Of a stretch of 64,000 bases of DNA, positions 17,537-27,048 are shown piece by piece; position 1 is the stretch's first letter; the number at the start of each line of letters is the position of its first letter. The translations under genes and the position numbers were made by a program. The stretch is from assembly GCF_016593235.1 (NCBI RefSeq), contig NZ_AP023065.1:1364001-1428000 (forward strand), written 5' to 3'. The notes beneath the pieces are model-generated. The model was not told where the DNA came from and searched no databases. It worked only from the letters and a program-made list of their open reading frames with translations. The stretch is from Nitratiruptor sp. YY09-18 (GTDB taxonomy: Bacteria; Campylobacterota; Campylobacteria; Campylobacterales; Nitratiruptoraceae).

Positions 17537-18277
17537 TTGCGTGCAGCGGTATTTGATAGTGGTATAGGTGGTCTCACAGTTGTTAAGAGCCTTGTAGAGC
17601 ATAAGCTCTTTGATGAGATCATCTATTATGGCGATACTGCCCGCGTCCCCTATGGACCCAAGGATAAAAATACAATTATCCGCTACTCTCTTGAAGCACT
17701 GGAATTTTTCAAAAACTTCGATGTAGATATGTTGATAACCGCGTGCAACTCTGTCAGTGCTCACGCCATTGAAGAGCTAAGAGAAGTTGCTCCTTTTCCT
17801 GTTGTTGGAGTCATAGAGCCAGGTGTTTTGGCACTTGAGAAAAAGCTACTCGATAAAAAGAGCAATATCCTCATCATAGGTACAAAAGCAACAATTGAGA
17901 GCCAAAAATATCAAACACTCTTGCATCAGCGGGGATACACAAACCTCATTGCCAAAGCCACACCCCTTTTTGTACCAATAGTTGAAGAAGAAATCTTTGA
18001 TGGTGAAATATTAGAAGCCACAATGCACCACTATTTTAGAGATCTTAGCCCTCATGCAGTTATATTAGGATGCACTCACTTTCCTCTCATCGCCAATCAG
18101 ATCAGTAACTATTTTAACAGCAAGGCTCTTTTGATTCACTCTGGAGAAGCAATTGTTGATCATTTAGAAAATAACTATCAAATCAAAAGTTCTCAAAAAG
18201 AGCCAATCCTCAAACTCTTTGCTTCAGAAAATCCAGAAAAACTCAAAAGAGTAGCTGCCAAATGGCTCTCAGTTTAA
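17537..18277 (+). CDS. murI: Glutamate racemase
   Basis: Makes D-glutamate for peptidoglycan. The N-terminal FDSGIGGLTVV motif and the two catalytic cysteines, C70 in ITACNSVSAHA and C179 in ILGCTHFPL, are present. The start is TTG 17537; AAGGTG eight bases upstream lies within the end of rho, so the two genes are probably co-transcribed. Its 246 residues are slightly short but complete. The stop overlaps the convergent CAP-domain gene by nine bases. Confidence 0.95.
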   Translation: MRAAVFDSGIGGLTVVKSLVEHKLFDEIIYYGDTARVPYGPKDKNTIIRYSLEALEFFKNFDVDMLITACNSVSAHAIEELREVAPFPVVGVIEPGVLALEKKLLDKKSNILIIGTKATIESQKYQTLLHQRGYTNLIAKATPLFVPIVEEEIFDGEILEATMHHYFRDLSPHAVILGCTHFPLIANQISNYFNSKALLIHSGEAIVDHLENNYQIKSSQKEPILKLFASENPEKLKRVAAKWLSV

Positions 18278-19465
18278 TTGTAAAATAATCCTTTTTCCGT
18301 TTGAGAGAACTAGTTTCACCCTCTGCCCCGGTTTTCCCTCGATACGTATTGCAATAGTGTTGATACCTTTCATATATCCTTTGATATTGACATTTTTTGG
18401 ACAATAGTAGCGATAGGTTGTGATTTTATCGGTAGGGCTACAGGGCTGCCAATAAAGTTCATACCACCTATTTGGCTTGATTTTTATAACTTTCTTCTTT
18501 AATACGATGAAATTTTTAGTAGGCTTTTTGGTTGAAAAACTCCATGTGAGGCTACGTATTTGACCTCTATAGCTATAGATTAGCGAAGCTCTATACATCT
18601 TGCCCCATTCCAAAGCTTCTGGTATATAGGCAAAATCGTAACTTGAAAAGATATGCATCCTATCATTTGTCCTGTCAATTTGCTGCAAAAGTCGGATTTT
18701 TTTGCCATTGTGATCTTTTAATTGAAAAACGATAATCTTTGGTCGCTGCGAAAAATAAAATGGATTAAAGCGAATAGTTATCGGATAGCCCTCAAGCAAA
18801 TAGCGATAAGGATTTGGTGACTCTGGATAAGCATAGGGAACTACTGATATTTGCTTCGTAGGCCAGTAGATAATTGGTGGATTTAATTTTTGATTCATTG
18901 CTATAGCTCTTTGGTAGCGAGAAACTGCTAGAGGTTTTTTACAAATATTCGTATAGACTTTCCCTATTCGCGCATATGCACTCTCACACGCCTGCCTGAC
19001 TAAGCTCCTTCCCATGTCTACTACTGTTATCCCTTTGCTATCATATCCGATTCCAACCTCATCAATACTCCAATCCATAAAGCCCAATCTATGATACAGA
19101 GTTGCAAAAAGCATATCGATTGATGTAGAGACATCTTTGCCATAAGCGATATTTTCTATCACATCATATGTGCTATAGCCAAATCGCACTGCCCTATCAC
19201 CAGCGTGCAATCCACTAAAACCACTTTTGCTTCGAGATTCAGTATGACCTGTAGTGTGGTGAAATGCCAAATAGTGTGCATGAGCGGTAGCTGCTTTTTC
19301 TAAAGTTAAGTTTTTGTGCAAAGGAATCATTCCTAAAGCTTGGCGATAGTGATTGAGGTAGTTATACCCGTGCTCTAGCCTCAAATCTCTTTGGATATAC
19401 TCTTTTTGCGCACAGCCAAAAAAGAGCAAGAGGATAATAAATGTAATAAGCAAGGATATTCTCAT
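18269..19465 (-). CDS. CAP (SCP/PR1-like) domain lipoprotein
   Basis: A likely lipoprotein: a hydrophobic N-terminus ends in LLFFGC with the lipid-attachment cysteine at about residue 17. Residues 30-165 form a CAP domain, with conserved His and Glu in GHTESRSK and VIENIAYG. The 200-residue C-terminal part is beta-rich and unassigned. Many bacterial CAP proteins act in the envelope but the activity here is unknown. It overlaps the upstream anchored protein by four bases, so the two are a pair, and overlaps murI tail-to-tail by nine bases. Confidence 0.75.
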   Translation of the reverse strand: MRISLLITFIILLLFFGCAQKEYIQRDLRLEHGYNYLNHYRQALGMIPLHKNLTLEKAATAHAHYLAFHHTTGHTESRSKSGFSGLHAGDRAVRFGYSTYDVIENIAYGKDVSTSIDMLFATLYHRLGFMDWSIDEVGIGYDSKGITVVDMGRSLVRQACESAYARIGKVYTNICKKPLAVSRYQRAIAMNQKLNPPIIYWPTKQISVVPYAYPESPNPYRYLLEGYPITIRFNPFYFSQRPKIIVFQLKDHNGKKIRLLQQIDRTNDRMHIFSSYDFAYIPEALEWGKMYRASLIYSYRGQIRSLTWSFSTKKPTKNFIVLKKKVIKIKPNRWYELYWQPCSPTDKITTYRYYCPKNVNIKGYMKGINTIAIRIEGKPGQRVKLVLSNGKRIILQLN

Positions 19466-20007
19466 ATATTTTTGCCTATAAGTCCTTCAGTTATAATAAG
19501 TTTGATATCCCATTTGGGCTTTATGATTTTTGGTATTTTCACTTGGCTCCAATCTGGCTCTTTGCAGCTCTTTATTGCATTAGCCATCATGCTATCAAGT
19601 GGATACAAAAGAGTTAGATCGTTTTTAGATTTATAAAAAACGGCGACATAAAAGTCTCCCTCATATATTACCACTCCACTCTTTTCCCAATACTCTTTGA
19701 CATGCATCCTAAAAATATTTTCTATCAACTCATTGTAAGGCATTTTGATCGCGTGCTGTTGGTTTGTGAGATTGATGCGCTCTACAACTATCTCTTGCTT
19801 GTTTGGAAGCTCAAGATACTCTCTATCAATCATCAATTCATCTATTAGATCACTCTCGTATTTGAGAGATTTGACCCGAATTTGTAGATTGCAGCTTTTA
19901 TCATAAATCTTTAGCTTACCATCTTGCAGTGAAATTTTTCTCGCATCACTTTTATAAAAGAAAAAGAGCAAGAGAAGTAAAAGAACAAAAATCAATCCTA
20001 CTTTCAT
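19462..20007 (-). CDS. Membrane-anchored hypothetical protein, 181 residues
   Basis: One N-terminal membrane segment of very hydrophobic Leu and Phe residues (about 4-17) anchors a soluble domain with no family I recognise. It is followed immediately, with a four-base overlap, by the CAP-domain lipoprotein gene, so both probably act in the same envelope process. Its expression probably starts at the symmetrical -10 element shared with dnaX. Confidence 0.65.
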   Translation of the reverse strand: MKVGLIFVLLLLLLFFFYKSDARKISLQDGKLKIYDKSCNLQIRVKSLKYESDLIDELMIDREYLELPNKQEIVVERINLTNQQHAIKMPYNELIENIFRMHVKEYWEKSGVVIYEGDFYVAVFYKSKNDLTLLYPLDSMMANAIKSCKEPDWSQVKIPKIIKPKWDIKLIITEGLIGKNI

Positions 20008-20029
20008 AACAAACCTTTAAAGATGATAA

Positions 20030-20043
20030 AGTATAATTATACT
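20030..20043. promoter_or_regulatory. Palindromic bidirectional -10 element between dnaX and the anchored-protein operon
   Basis: The 14-base perfect palindrome AGTATAATTATACT contains TATAAT on both strands (20032-20037 plus; 20036-20041 minus). It is 26 bases from the dnaX start and 28 from the opposing start, so one element may serve both directions. Confidence 0.55.
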
Positions 20044-20063
20044 ATTACTACAAAGGATCGGTT

Positions 20064-21611
20064 TTGGCTCTGGCTCTTAAGTATCGCCCGAAACGTTTTG
20101 AGGATCTTATCGGACAAGAGGCGATTTCACAGACACTGCAGCGTGCACTCGATACCAGGCAACTAGGTCATGCTTATCTTTTCAGTGGCCTTCGAGGTAG
20201 TGGAAAGACAAGTACTGCACGTATCTTTAGTAAAGCCCTCATCTGTGATGAAGGCCCTACAAGCACACCATGCGAGAAGTGTGAAAACTGCCTTGCTGCC
20301 AATGAAAACCGTCACATCGACATTATCGAGATGGATGCAGCAAGCAATCGTAAAATCGATGATATTCGCGAGCTCATAGAACATACCAAATATAAACCTG
20401 CACAAGCTAGATACAAAATCTTCATTATCGATGAAGTACATATGCTTACCAAAGAGGCCTTCAATGCACTACTTAAAACCTTGGAAGAGCCGCCAGAATT
20501 TGTGAAATTTATCTTAGCAACCACAGATCCACTTAAACTCCCAGCTACAATCCTCAGCCGAACACAACATTTTCGCTTCAAAAAGATTGCACAAAGTGAT
20601 ATTTTAAAACATTTGGAGTTCATTCTCAATAATGAAGGTGTTGATTTTGAGTATGAAGCACTTAAAATTTTAGCAAGAAGTGGAAGTGGAAGTTTACGAG
20701 ACACTCTCACTCTTCTTGATCAAGCAATAACATACAGCCAAGACAAAATAACTGTAGAGAGTGTTACAAGAATGCTTGGGCTTGTCGATCCACAAATTAT
20801 AGCCTCAATCTTTGATACTATTTTGCAAGGGAACAGAGAAAAACTTATACAAATTGCAAAAGAAATTGGTGACTATCAGGCTGAAATGCTTCTTGATGAG
20901 ATGATAATATATCTCAAAGAGCAGCTCTTTGCCAAAAATCCGAAATTTTCTACAATGCTTTACGAGCGCTTTTTTAAAATTCTCAGTGATGCAAAGAGCC
21001 TCCTCTTTTATGGGAGTGATGATGAGTTCGTCATAACGTTGACTTTTCTAAAACTTGCTGAAGCAACCAAAATAAAAGAAATAGAAGAACTGATAAACGA
21101 ACTCGAAAACAATACCCAAACAACACCATCTGCGCAACACACTAACATGCAAGATACTCTGCAAATCTCTCCAGCTACAGCCAAAGAGACAAAGAAGAAC
21201 CAGTTTGAACAACTTATAGAAAAACTTTATGAGAGAAATTATGAACTTGGTGAATGTTTTGAAAAGAGTATAAAATTTGTTAGTTTTAATGACGGAGTAC
21301 TCACCTGGCAAAGCAATCCGCCACAAGAGTGTAAAGAGAAGCTCAAGAACTCCTACCCTACTATCCGTCACTTTGTCCAAGAGATCTTTGGTGTGAACAC
21401 AAAGATCAAAAAGGTTGATCCGCCAAAGGAGGAGCGTGAAGCCTGCTCTTCGATGATCGAGCAGGCAGAATTTGGAGGAAGCTGCATCCAAAAAGAGGCA
21501 GGTCTTGCAGCTAAAGAACTTGAAGCGGAGGATCTACTCAATACCCCGGTCGTGCAAAAAGCAAAAGAGCTCTTTAAAGCCAAACGAGTAACAATCAAAC
21601 CAAAGGTCTAA
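20064..21611 (+). CDS. dnaX: DNA polymerase III subunit gamma/tau
   Basis: ATPase of the clamp loader. Walker A is GLRGSGKTS at residues 42-50; four zinc cysteines are C61, C70, C73 and C76; Walker B is DEVH at 123-126; the SRTQHFRFKK sensor region follows. The start is TTG 20064 with AAAGGA six bases upstream. The C-terminal part after residue 345 is a variable linker plus a tau-like domain. I did not find a convincing slippery heptamer for a shorter gamma product. The stop shares four bases with the convergent magIII stop. Confidence 0.95.
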   Translation: MALALKYRPKRFEDLIGQEAISQTLQRALDTRQLGHAYLFSGLRGSGKTSTARIFSKALICDEGPTSTPCEKCENCLAANENRHIDIIEMDAASNRKIDDIRELIEHTKYKPAQARYKIFIIDEVHMLTKEAFNALLKTLEEPPEFVKFILATTDPLKLPATILSRTQHFRFKKIAQSDILKHLEFILNNEGVDFEYEALKILARSGSGSLRDTLTLLDQAITYSQDKITVESVTRMLGLVDPQIIASIFDTILQGNREKLIQIAKEIGDYQAEMLLDEMIIYLKEQLFAKNPKFSTMLYERFFKILSDAKSLLFYGSDDEFVITLTFLKLAEATKIKEIEELINELENNTQTTPSAQHTNMQDTLQISPATAKETKKNQFEQLIEKLYERNYELGECFEKSIKFVSFNDGVLTWQSNPPQECKEKLKNSYPTIRHFVQEIFGVNTKIKKVDPPKEEREACSSMIEQAEFGGSCIQKEAGLAAKELEAEDLLNTPVVQKAKELFKAKRVTIKPKV

Positions 21612-22285
21612 AATTCACCCAACAAAGCCTTCACTCTTTGCTCTTGCTCTTTTCCTTTGCAATACTCTTTGCAAAACTCTACAATTTTGCCATGGAATCT
21701 TGCATAAATTTGTGAGAGTGGCAATTCCTTCCCGTAAAGATCATAGATTTTGCCCAAATTTTGGATGATAGCATCACTTAAAAACTCCTGCAACACATCA
21801 TAACTTTCAAACTCATACCCAAAAAAGCGTAAAAGTTTGGCTGTATAAGCATCCACTACCAAGAAATCTTTGTAGCAAGCGTAGTTGAGGATGCTATCTG
21901 CAGTCTCAAGACCTATACCTTTTTGATGTAACAACCAGCTTCGCGATGGTTTTATTTTAAAGGCAGTAAAACTCCCAAACTCATCAAGCATGTTTTGTGT
22001 CAGTTTTTGGATACGAAAGGATTTTGTATTATAAAAACCTGCCGGTTTGATGAGTGATGCGAGCTCTTTTTGAGGAAGCTTGAGAATCTTTTCTTCTTCT
22101 ATTGTGCCAAGGGCACTTCTGAGATTATTGAGCGCTTTTTCTACATTTTCCCATTTTGTATTCTGCGTTAAAATAGCTCCAACGACAACTTCAAAACTTC
22201 CACTATTTGGCCACCAATATGGGTCGCGACTCCCTGCATCGATGCCAAGCTCTTTGAGCCTTTTGAGGAGCTCATAGCCAAGCAT
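21608..22285 (-). CDS. magIII: 3-methyladenine DNA glycosylase, MagIII type
   Basis: HhH-GPD superfamily base-excision enzyme. It resembles Helicobacter MagIII: WWP at residues 24-26, ILTQNTKW near 38-45, a helix-hairpin-helix with K122 and GIGLETAD, and the catalytic aspartate likely D145 in VVDAYT. The four-cysteine iron-sulfur loop of endonuclease III is missing, which argues against Nth. Last gene of the nine-gene yajC operon, overlapping ymdB by one base. Confidence 0.85.
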   Translation of the reverse strand: MLGYELLKRLKELGIDAGSRDPYWWPNSGSFEVVVGAILTQNTKWENVEKALNNLRSALGTIEEEKILKLPQKELASLIKPAGFYNTKSFRIQKLTQNMLDEFGSFTAFKIKPSRSWLLHQKGIGLETADSILNYACYKDFLVVDAYTAKLLRFFGYEFESYDVLQEFLSDAIIQNLGKIYDLYGKELPLSQIYARFHGKIVEFCKEYCKGKEQEQRVKALLGEF

Positions 22286-23091
22286 TACTCTACCCTTGCC
22301 TTATGAACTATTTGCCACCCTTCATCGTCATAGGCCTTTATCTTCGATGCATCCACACATCTTCCCTCTCTATCAAACTCAAAGACAATCATTTGCAAAA
22401 TCGCCTTGCACTTATCTGGCACATCAAAGTGTCCAGGAAGTCCTGTAAGAAATCTTTTGATAGGTACATCTTCTTTCATACCGATCACATTGTCCCTGCA
22501 GCCTGTCAGTCCTACATCTGTTACATACCCAGCTCCCCCATCAATACATAAATCATCAGTACCTATATGTGTATGTGTCCCAGCAAGTGCGCTTATACGA
22601 TCTTTGAGCATCAAAAACATTGCTCTCTTTTCGCTTGTAGCCTCTGCATGGAAATCGATGAAGATATTTTTTATACCCTCCCCACGCAGCACTTCTACAA
22701 TCTTATTGGCTGCGATGAAGGGATTTTCTACCATAGGCATAGTAAAATATCCCATGATATTGATAACTGCAAGATTGAGTTCATCGATTATTTTAAAACC
22801 TCTTCCTGGAACTCCCTCAGGATAATTGATGGGTCGAAGAAGTGGCAACTCTTCCAAAAGCGGGATGATCTCCTTTTTATCCCAGGTGTGATTGCCACCG
22901 GTCATGAGATCGATTCTTGCATCAAAGAGCTCCTTGGCATTTTTGGCAGTGAGGCCAAAACCGTGACTAGCATTTTCATAGTTTGCTACAATGAAATCGA
23001 GCTCAAGCTCTTTTTTGATTTGTGGCAAATAACGCTTGATCATCTTTCTTCCAGGTTTCCCTACCACATCACCAATAAATCCTAGCTTCAT
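22285..23091 (-). CDS. YmdB family metallophosphoesterase
   Basis: Belongs to the TIGR00282/YmdB family of dinuclear metal phosphoesterases, whose Bacillus member hydrolyses 2',3'-cyclic nucleotides. Visible metal-site elements are GDVVGKPGR (D8), NYENA (E39, N40), GGNHTWD (N67, H68), and DFHAEATSEK and GTHTHIGTDD further on. The length of 268 residues is usual. It sits between mfd (10-base gap) and magIII in the long minus-strand operon. Confidence 0.9.
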   Translation of the reverse strand: MKLGFIGDVVGKPGRKMIKRYLPQIKKELELDFIVANYENASHGFGLTAKNAKELFDARIDLMTGGNHTWDKKEIIPLLEELPLLRPINYPEGVPGRGFKIIDELNLAVINIMGYFTMPMVENPFIAANKIVEVLRGEGIKNIFIDFHAEATSEKRAMFLMLKDRISALAGTHTHIGTDDLCIDGGAGYVTDVGLTGCRDNVIGMKEDVPIKRFLTGLPGHFDVPDKCKAILQMIVFEFDREGRCVDASKIKAYDDEGWQIVHKARVE

Positions 23092-23101
23092 CTAGTTCCT
23101 T

Positions 23102-25951
23102 TTAGCTTTTTACATAGCGCAAAACTGTGCGCAAAATATCCTCATCATCTTTGCTTGGAGCTTTGAGCTGCTCTTTTTTATCGCCATAATCGATAGTAAT
23201 ATTTTGATTATAGTTACTAATACGTTTGATACCTCGCTCTTTTGCACGCAATTTTATCTCAATGAGATCGAGAAAATTTCTTGTCACCTCATCTATTTTG
23301 CCATAGCGATCTTTGATCTCCTCCTCAATATCGCTAATCTCTTCAACATTTGTGACATGAGAGAGTCTGCGATAGAGCTCGAGCTTGAGCCTGTCCTCAG
23401 CCACTACATCACTGCTTATATATGCATTGACACTGAGTTTGAGCTCCACTTCACTCTCTTCTTCTAGTTCGCCTTTTGTAAGTTTTGTGATAGCATCTTC
23501 AAGCATCTTCAGATAGAGGCTATAGCCGATGTTTTTGATATGCCCGCTTTGCTGCGCTCCTATGATATTGCCACCACCACGAATTTCAAGATCATAGTAA
23601 GCCAAAGCTGCACCACTACCAAGATAGGAATTGGACTCAAGCGCAATGAGTCTTATCTTCGCATCATCAGTGAGTGCCTCTTTATCCTCTACAATATAGT
23701 AGCAGTACCCCTCTTTGGTTGATCTTCCCACGCGTCCTCGCAACTGATGCAGATCTGCAATACCAAAGCGATCGGCACCCTCTACAATAATAGTATTGAC
23801 ATTTGGCATGTGGATACCACTCTCAACAATAGAGGTAGAGAGCAAAATATCATATTCCCCTTTTGCAAATTTGATGAGTTCTTTTTCTGTAGTAGTACTT
23901 GATATTTTAGAATGAAGCACTAATATCTTCTTACCAGGTAAAAAACTCTCAAGCTCTTTACGTTTCTCTTCTATACCTGCTATAGAGTTATAAATGTAAA
24001 AAACTTGCCCCCCACGGCGCAGTTCTCGCAATATTATCTCTTTGATAAGCTTCTGGTCATACTCTTTTACATAAGTACGTACAGGTTTTCTCTCTTCTGG
24101 TGGAGTGCGAATTTCTGCTAAATCTTTGATTTGACTAAGTGCCATATTGAGACTGCGGGGTATTGGTGTAGCACTCATGGAAAGAATATGCACATCTTTG
24201 CTAAACTCTTTAAGTTTCTCTTTTTGCTTCACTCCAAACTTATGCTCTTCATCGATTACTACAAGCCCCAAATTTTTGAAATTTGTACCAAAGAGAGCAT
24301 GTGTTCCGACAACAACATCAATTTTGCCCTCAGTAATGGCCGCCAAACGCTCTTTTTTCTCTTTTGCACTTACAAAACGGTCAATTTTTGTCACACTTAT
24401 ACCATATTTTTCCAAACGCTCTTTGAGGGTTTGATAGTGCTGGTTTGATAGGAGCGTAGTTGGTACAACTACAGCAGCCTGATAACCATTTTTGACCACT
24501 GCATAAATCGCATTCATAGCTACTTCAGTCTTACCAAACCCTACATCTCCACTAAGAAGCATATCCATTACTTTGCCACTACTAAGCCTCTGTAAAATTG
24601 CATCAATAGATTTTTCCTGATCCTCAGTATAAACAAATCCAGCCTCTCTTTGAAAAAGCTTTAAGTCCGGAGGAATAACTATCTTTTTGCCAGGGCTAAG
24701 TGCTCTTTTTGCAGAAAGCTTCACTATATCTGCAGCTATCTCAAAAAGGCGCTCTTTGACTTTTGCTTTGAGACGACTAAAAGATTGACTTCCTAGCTTG
24801 TCAACGATAGCCATACTCCCACTATCAGCTACATAACGACTCAAAATTTCGAGGTTTTCTACAGGTACCAAAAGCTTATCTTCACCAGCATAGGCAATCT
24901 CAACAAAATCTCGCTTAGCACCTAATATCTCAATTTGGCGCAGTCCTTGAAAGATTCCGATACCGTGTTGTTCATGAACCACATATTCACCGATCTTAAG
25001 TTCGTCCAAAACAACGCCGGCTCGCTTTGTGCGGCGTTTTTTTGGTTTATTAAGAGAGATTATTATCTCCTTGGGACCTTCGATATTGAGATATGCATCT
25101 TTATAGATAAATTTCACTCTATCAATTTGCTTGATGGAACTGCGCCGTGCGATTTCAGGAGATTTGACTACGACTTTAATGTGCTTCTCTTTGTGGGTTA
25201 TGAGAGCATCAATGTCAATTACTTCAATATCTCTATACTCTTTTGCCATAGGAATTTCACTGCTGCGTACCACACCCTCTTCTTGAAAGATGTCGTTACG
25301 TTTGGCTACCCACAAACCCACACTTCTTAAATCCTTTTCAAATACATCAAAATCACTTGCTTCAATTGCACTCTCAAGCTCTTCATCCATGATAAGATGA
25401 GCCGGATATAGAGTTACCTCCTCAAGTTCATCTTGGCTACTACGCTGCGTAGATGGATCAAAGTAGCGGATAGATTCTATCTCATCATCAAAGAGGCTGA
25501 TACGTATAGGTTTCTCTAAATTTGGAGGGAATATATCGATAACATCCCCACGAAAACTTGCCTCCCCTTTTGCTTCAATAATATCGACAAAACTATATCC
25601 CCATGAGAGAAGTTTATCTTTTAGATTCTCTAGATTGATACTTTGACCAAACTCAAGCTGCATACGATCAAAATATTTGCGCTCAGGAACTTTGAGTGCT
25701 GCGGTGGCTTGCGGAACAATGAGCATCTTTGGATTATGATAAAAATCATTGAGCGCCGTAAGATATATATCCAACTCTTCTTTAAATACGCGTAAGTCAT
25801 CACCTTCTTGCGCTCTTATATCAGGAAGCACGATATGATCTATATCTAAAATTTTAGCCACACTGCTTATGTATTGCGCCTCTTTTTCATTCTCTGTAAT
25901 AATAATTTGGGGTTTGGAAGATTTTAGATATTCATAATATTTTGCCCACAT
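23102..25951 (-). CDS. mfd: Transcription-repair coupling factor
   Basis: Displaces RNA polymerase stalled at DNA damage and recruits UvrA. In order: a UvrB-like N-terminal region, the CarD-like polymerase-binding domain (GEYVVHEQHGIGIFQGL), the RecG-like helicase with Walker A SGDVGFGKT near 465-473 and DEEH near 565, a QLRGRVGRS motif VI, and the C-terminal TRCF domain. At 949 residues it is shorter than E. coli Mfd, as is usual in Campylobacterota. The start lies 28 bases inside folC. Confidence 0.95.
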   Translation of the reverse strand: MWAKYYEYLKSSKPQIIITENEKEAQYISSVAKILDIDHIVLPDIRAQEGDDLRVFKEELDIYLTALNDFYHNPKMLIVPQATAALKVPERKYFDRMQLEFGQSINLENLKDKLLSWGYSFVDIIEAKGEASFRGDVIDIFPPNLEKPIRISLFDDEIESIRYFDPSTQRSSQDELEEVTLYPAHLIMDEELESAIEASDFDVFEKDLRSVGLWVAKRNDIFQEEGVVRSSEIPMAKEYRDIEVIDIDALITHKEKHIKVVVKSPEIARRSSIKQIDRVKFIYKDAYLNIEGPKEIIISLNKPKKRRTKRAGVVLDELKIGEYVVHEQHGIGIFQGLRQIEILGAKRDFVEIAYAGEDKLLVPVENLEILSRYVADSGSMAIVDKLGSQSFSRLKAKVKERLFEIAADIVKLSAKRALSPGKKIVIPPDLKLFQREAGFVYTEDQEKSIDAILQRLSSGKVMDMLLSGDVGFGKTEVAMNAIYAVVKNGYQAAVVVPTTLLSNQHYQTLKERLEKYGISVTKIDRFVSAKEKKERLAAITEGKIDVVVGTHALFGTNFKNLGLVVIDEEHKFGVKQKEKLKEFSKDVHILSMSATPIPRSLNMALSQIKDLAEIRTPPEERKPVRTYVKEYDQKLIKEIILRELRRGGQVFYIYNSIAGIEEKRKELESFLPGKKILVLHSKISSTTTEKELIKFAKGEYDILLSTSIVESGIHMPNVNTIIVEGADRFGIADLHQLRGRVGRSTKEGYCYYIVEDKEALTDDAKIRLIALESNSYLGSGAALAYYDLEIRGGGNIIGAQQSGHIKNIGYSLYLKMLEDAITKLTKGELEEESEVELKLSVNAYISSDVVAEDRLKLELYRRLSHVTNVEEISDIEEEIKDRYGKIDEVTRNFLDLIEIKLRAKERGIKRISNYNQNITIDYGDKKEQLKAPSKDDEDILRTVLRYVKS

Positions 25952-27048
25952 CGCTTCATAAACTCCTCAACCACGCTAAATGATCCATACACTAGATATT
26001 TTTTGTCCCTCTTTATACCATCAAAATAGCTATATTGCAAGCCAAGTCTTTGTAAAGTTTTAATAAGTGTATTCTCATCTACAATGCGTTCATTTGCTAC
26101 CGGTAAAATCTCTACTTTTGCAATTTTGGGCGCTAAAGTTTGCAAAATTTTCTCATACTCTTTATCAGCATATGTATTGTAGACCAAGATAGTCCCGGGC
26201 TCAATGAGATTACTTATAGCTTTTGCAGAGAGGAGATTGTGCCCTACATCGAGAGTAACATTGCCAATTTTTTGCATACGACCTGGCAAGCGGTAATTGA
26301 TAACTTTGCTAGGATGAGCCACTATACCCAACGCTTTTGCTCCCTCGAGGGCTAGAGCTAAATTTGAAGTAAAAAATGGAGCCAAACCTTGTGTCTCAAC
26401 AATCCTTTCTAGCTCTTTAGAAGGAGTTGCAACCTTATAAGAGATTTGCAGTTTTTGAGCAACTTCATACACCTCAACATGGAGCTGAGGAGCCATGATA
26501 GCCCCTTTTTGTACAGCTTTGAGTTTTGTGCGTGCAATCTCTTCGATATTCTCACCCAAAAAGTCGCTATGATCATAATCAATGGGAGTAACAAGAGTCA
26601 AAATATTTGGAAAGACTGATGTAGCATCATACTCTCCACCAAGTCCCGCCTCCATCACCACATAATCACACTGCTCAAATGCCAATATTGCGAGAAAAGT
26701 AGTATACTCAAAGTAGCTGAGTTCATCTGCTTGATCGTCTAAGAGCTTTTGTGCTTTACTATGCACCTCATCCAACCTCTCATCACTTATCTCTTTGCCA
26801 TCTATCCAGATACGCTCATTGAAGCGAAAAATATGTGGCGAGGTGTAATGCCCAACCTTGTAACCAGCCTCTTTGATGGCTCCTGCCAAAAAGCGTCCGG
26901 TAGATCCCTTGCCATTGGTACCAACAATGTGAATGATTGGTGGGATACGCAGCTTTGGTGCTATCTCGCTATAGGCTCGCTGCATCCTTGCTGGATCAAA
27001 CTTTTTGTAATAGAGGGGCTTGGTATCGAGATACTCTTTTACTCGCAA
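25924..27048 (-). CDS. folC: Folylpolyglutamate synthase / dihydrofolate synthase
   Basis: Adds glutamate to folates (and probably to dihydropteroate). The ATP-binding loop GTNGKGST is at residues 43-50, followed by the YTSPH motif and the central LGGEYDATSVF and ITPIDYDHSDFLG-type segments. The start appears to be TTG directly after the lptE stop; the ribosome-binding site is weak. Its 374 residues are short but complete for this phylum. It overlaps mfd by 28 bases. Confidence 0.9.
   Translation of the reverse strand: MRVKEYLDTKPLYYKKFDPARMQRAYSEIAPKLRIPPIIHIVGTNGKGSTGRFLAGAIKEAGYKVGHYTSPHIFRFNERIWIDGKEISDERLDEVHSKAQKLLDDQADELSYFEYTTFLAILAFEQCDYVVMEAGLGGEYDATSVFPNILTLVTPIDYDHSDFLGENIEEIARTKLKAVQKGAIMAPQLHVEVYEVAQKLQISYKVATPSKELERIVETQGLAPFFTSNLALALEGAKALGIVAHPSKVINYRLPGRMQKIGNVTLDVGHNLLSAKAISNLIEPGTILVYNTYADKEYEKILQTLAPKIAKVEILPVANERIVDENTLIKTLQRLGLQYSYFDGIKRDKKYLVYGSFSVVEEFMKRCGQNIMNI

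Noticed and set aside
20064-21611. Programmed frameshift producing a short gamma subunit of dnaX
   Set aside because: The A-run near 21488 is not in the X-XXY-YYZ register and I found no other slippery heptamer.
21608-22285. Endonuclease III (nth)
   Set aside because: The C-terminal four-cysteine iron-sulfur loop is absent and the WWP and QNT motifs match MagIII.
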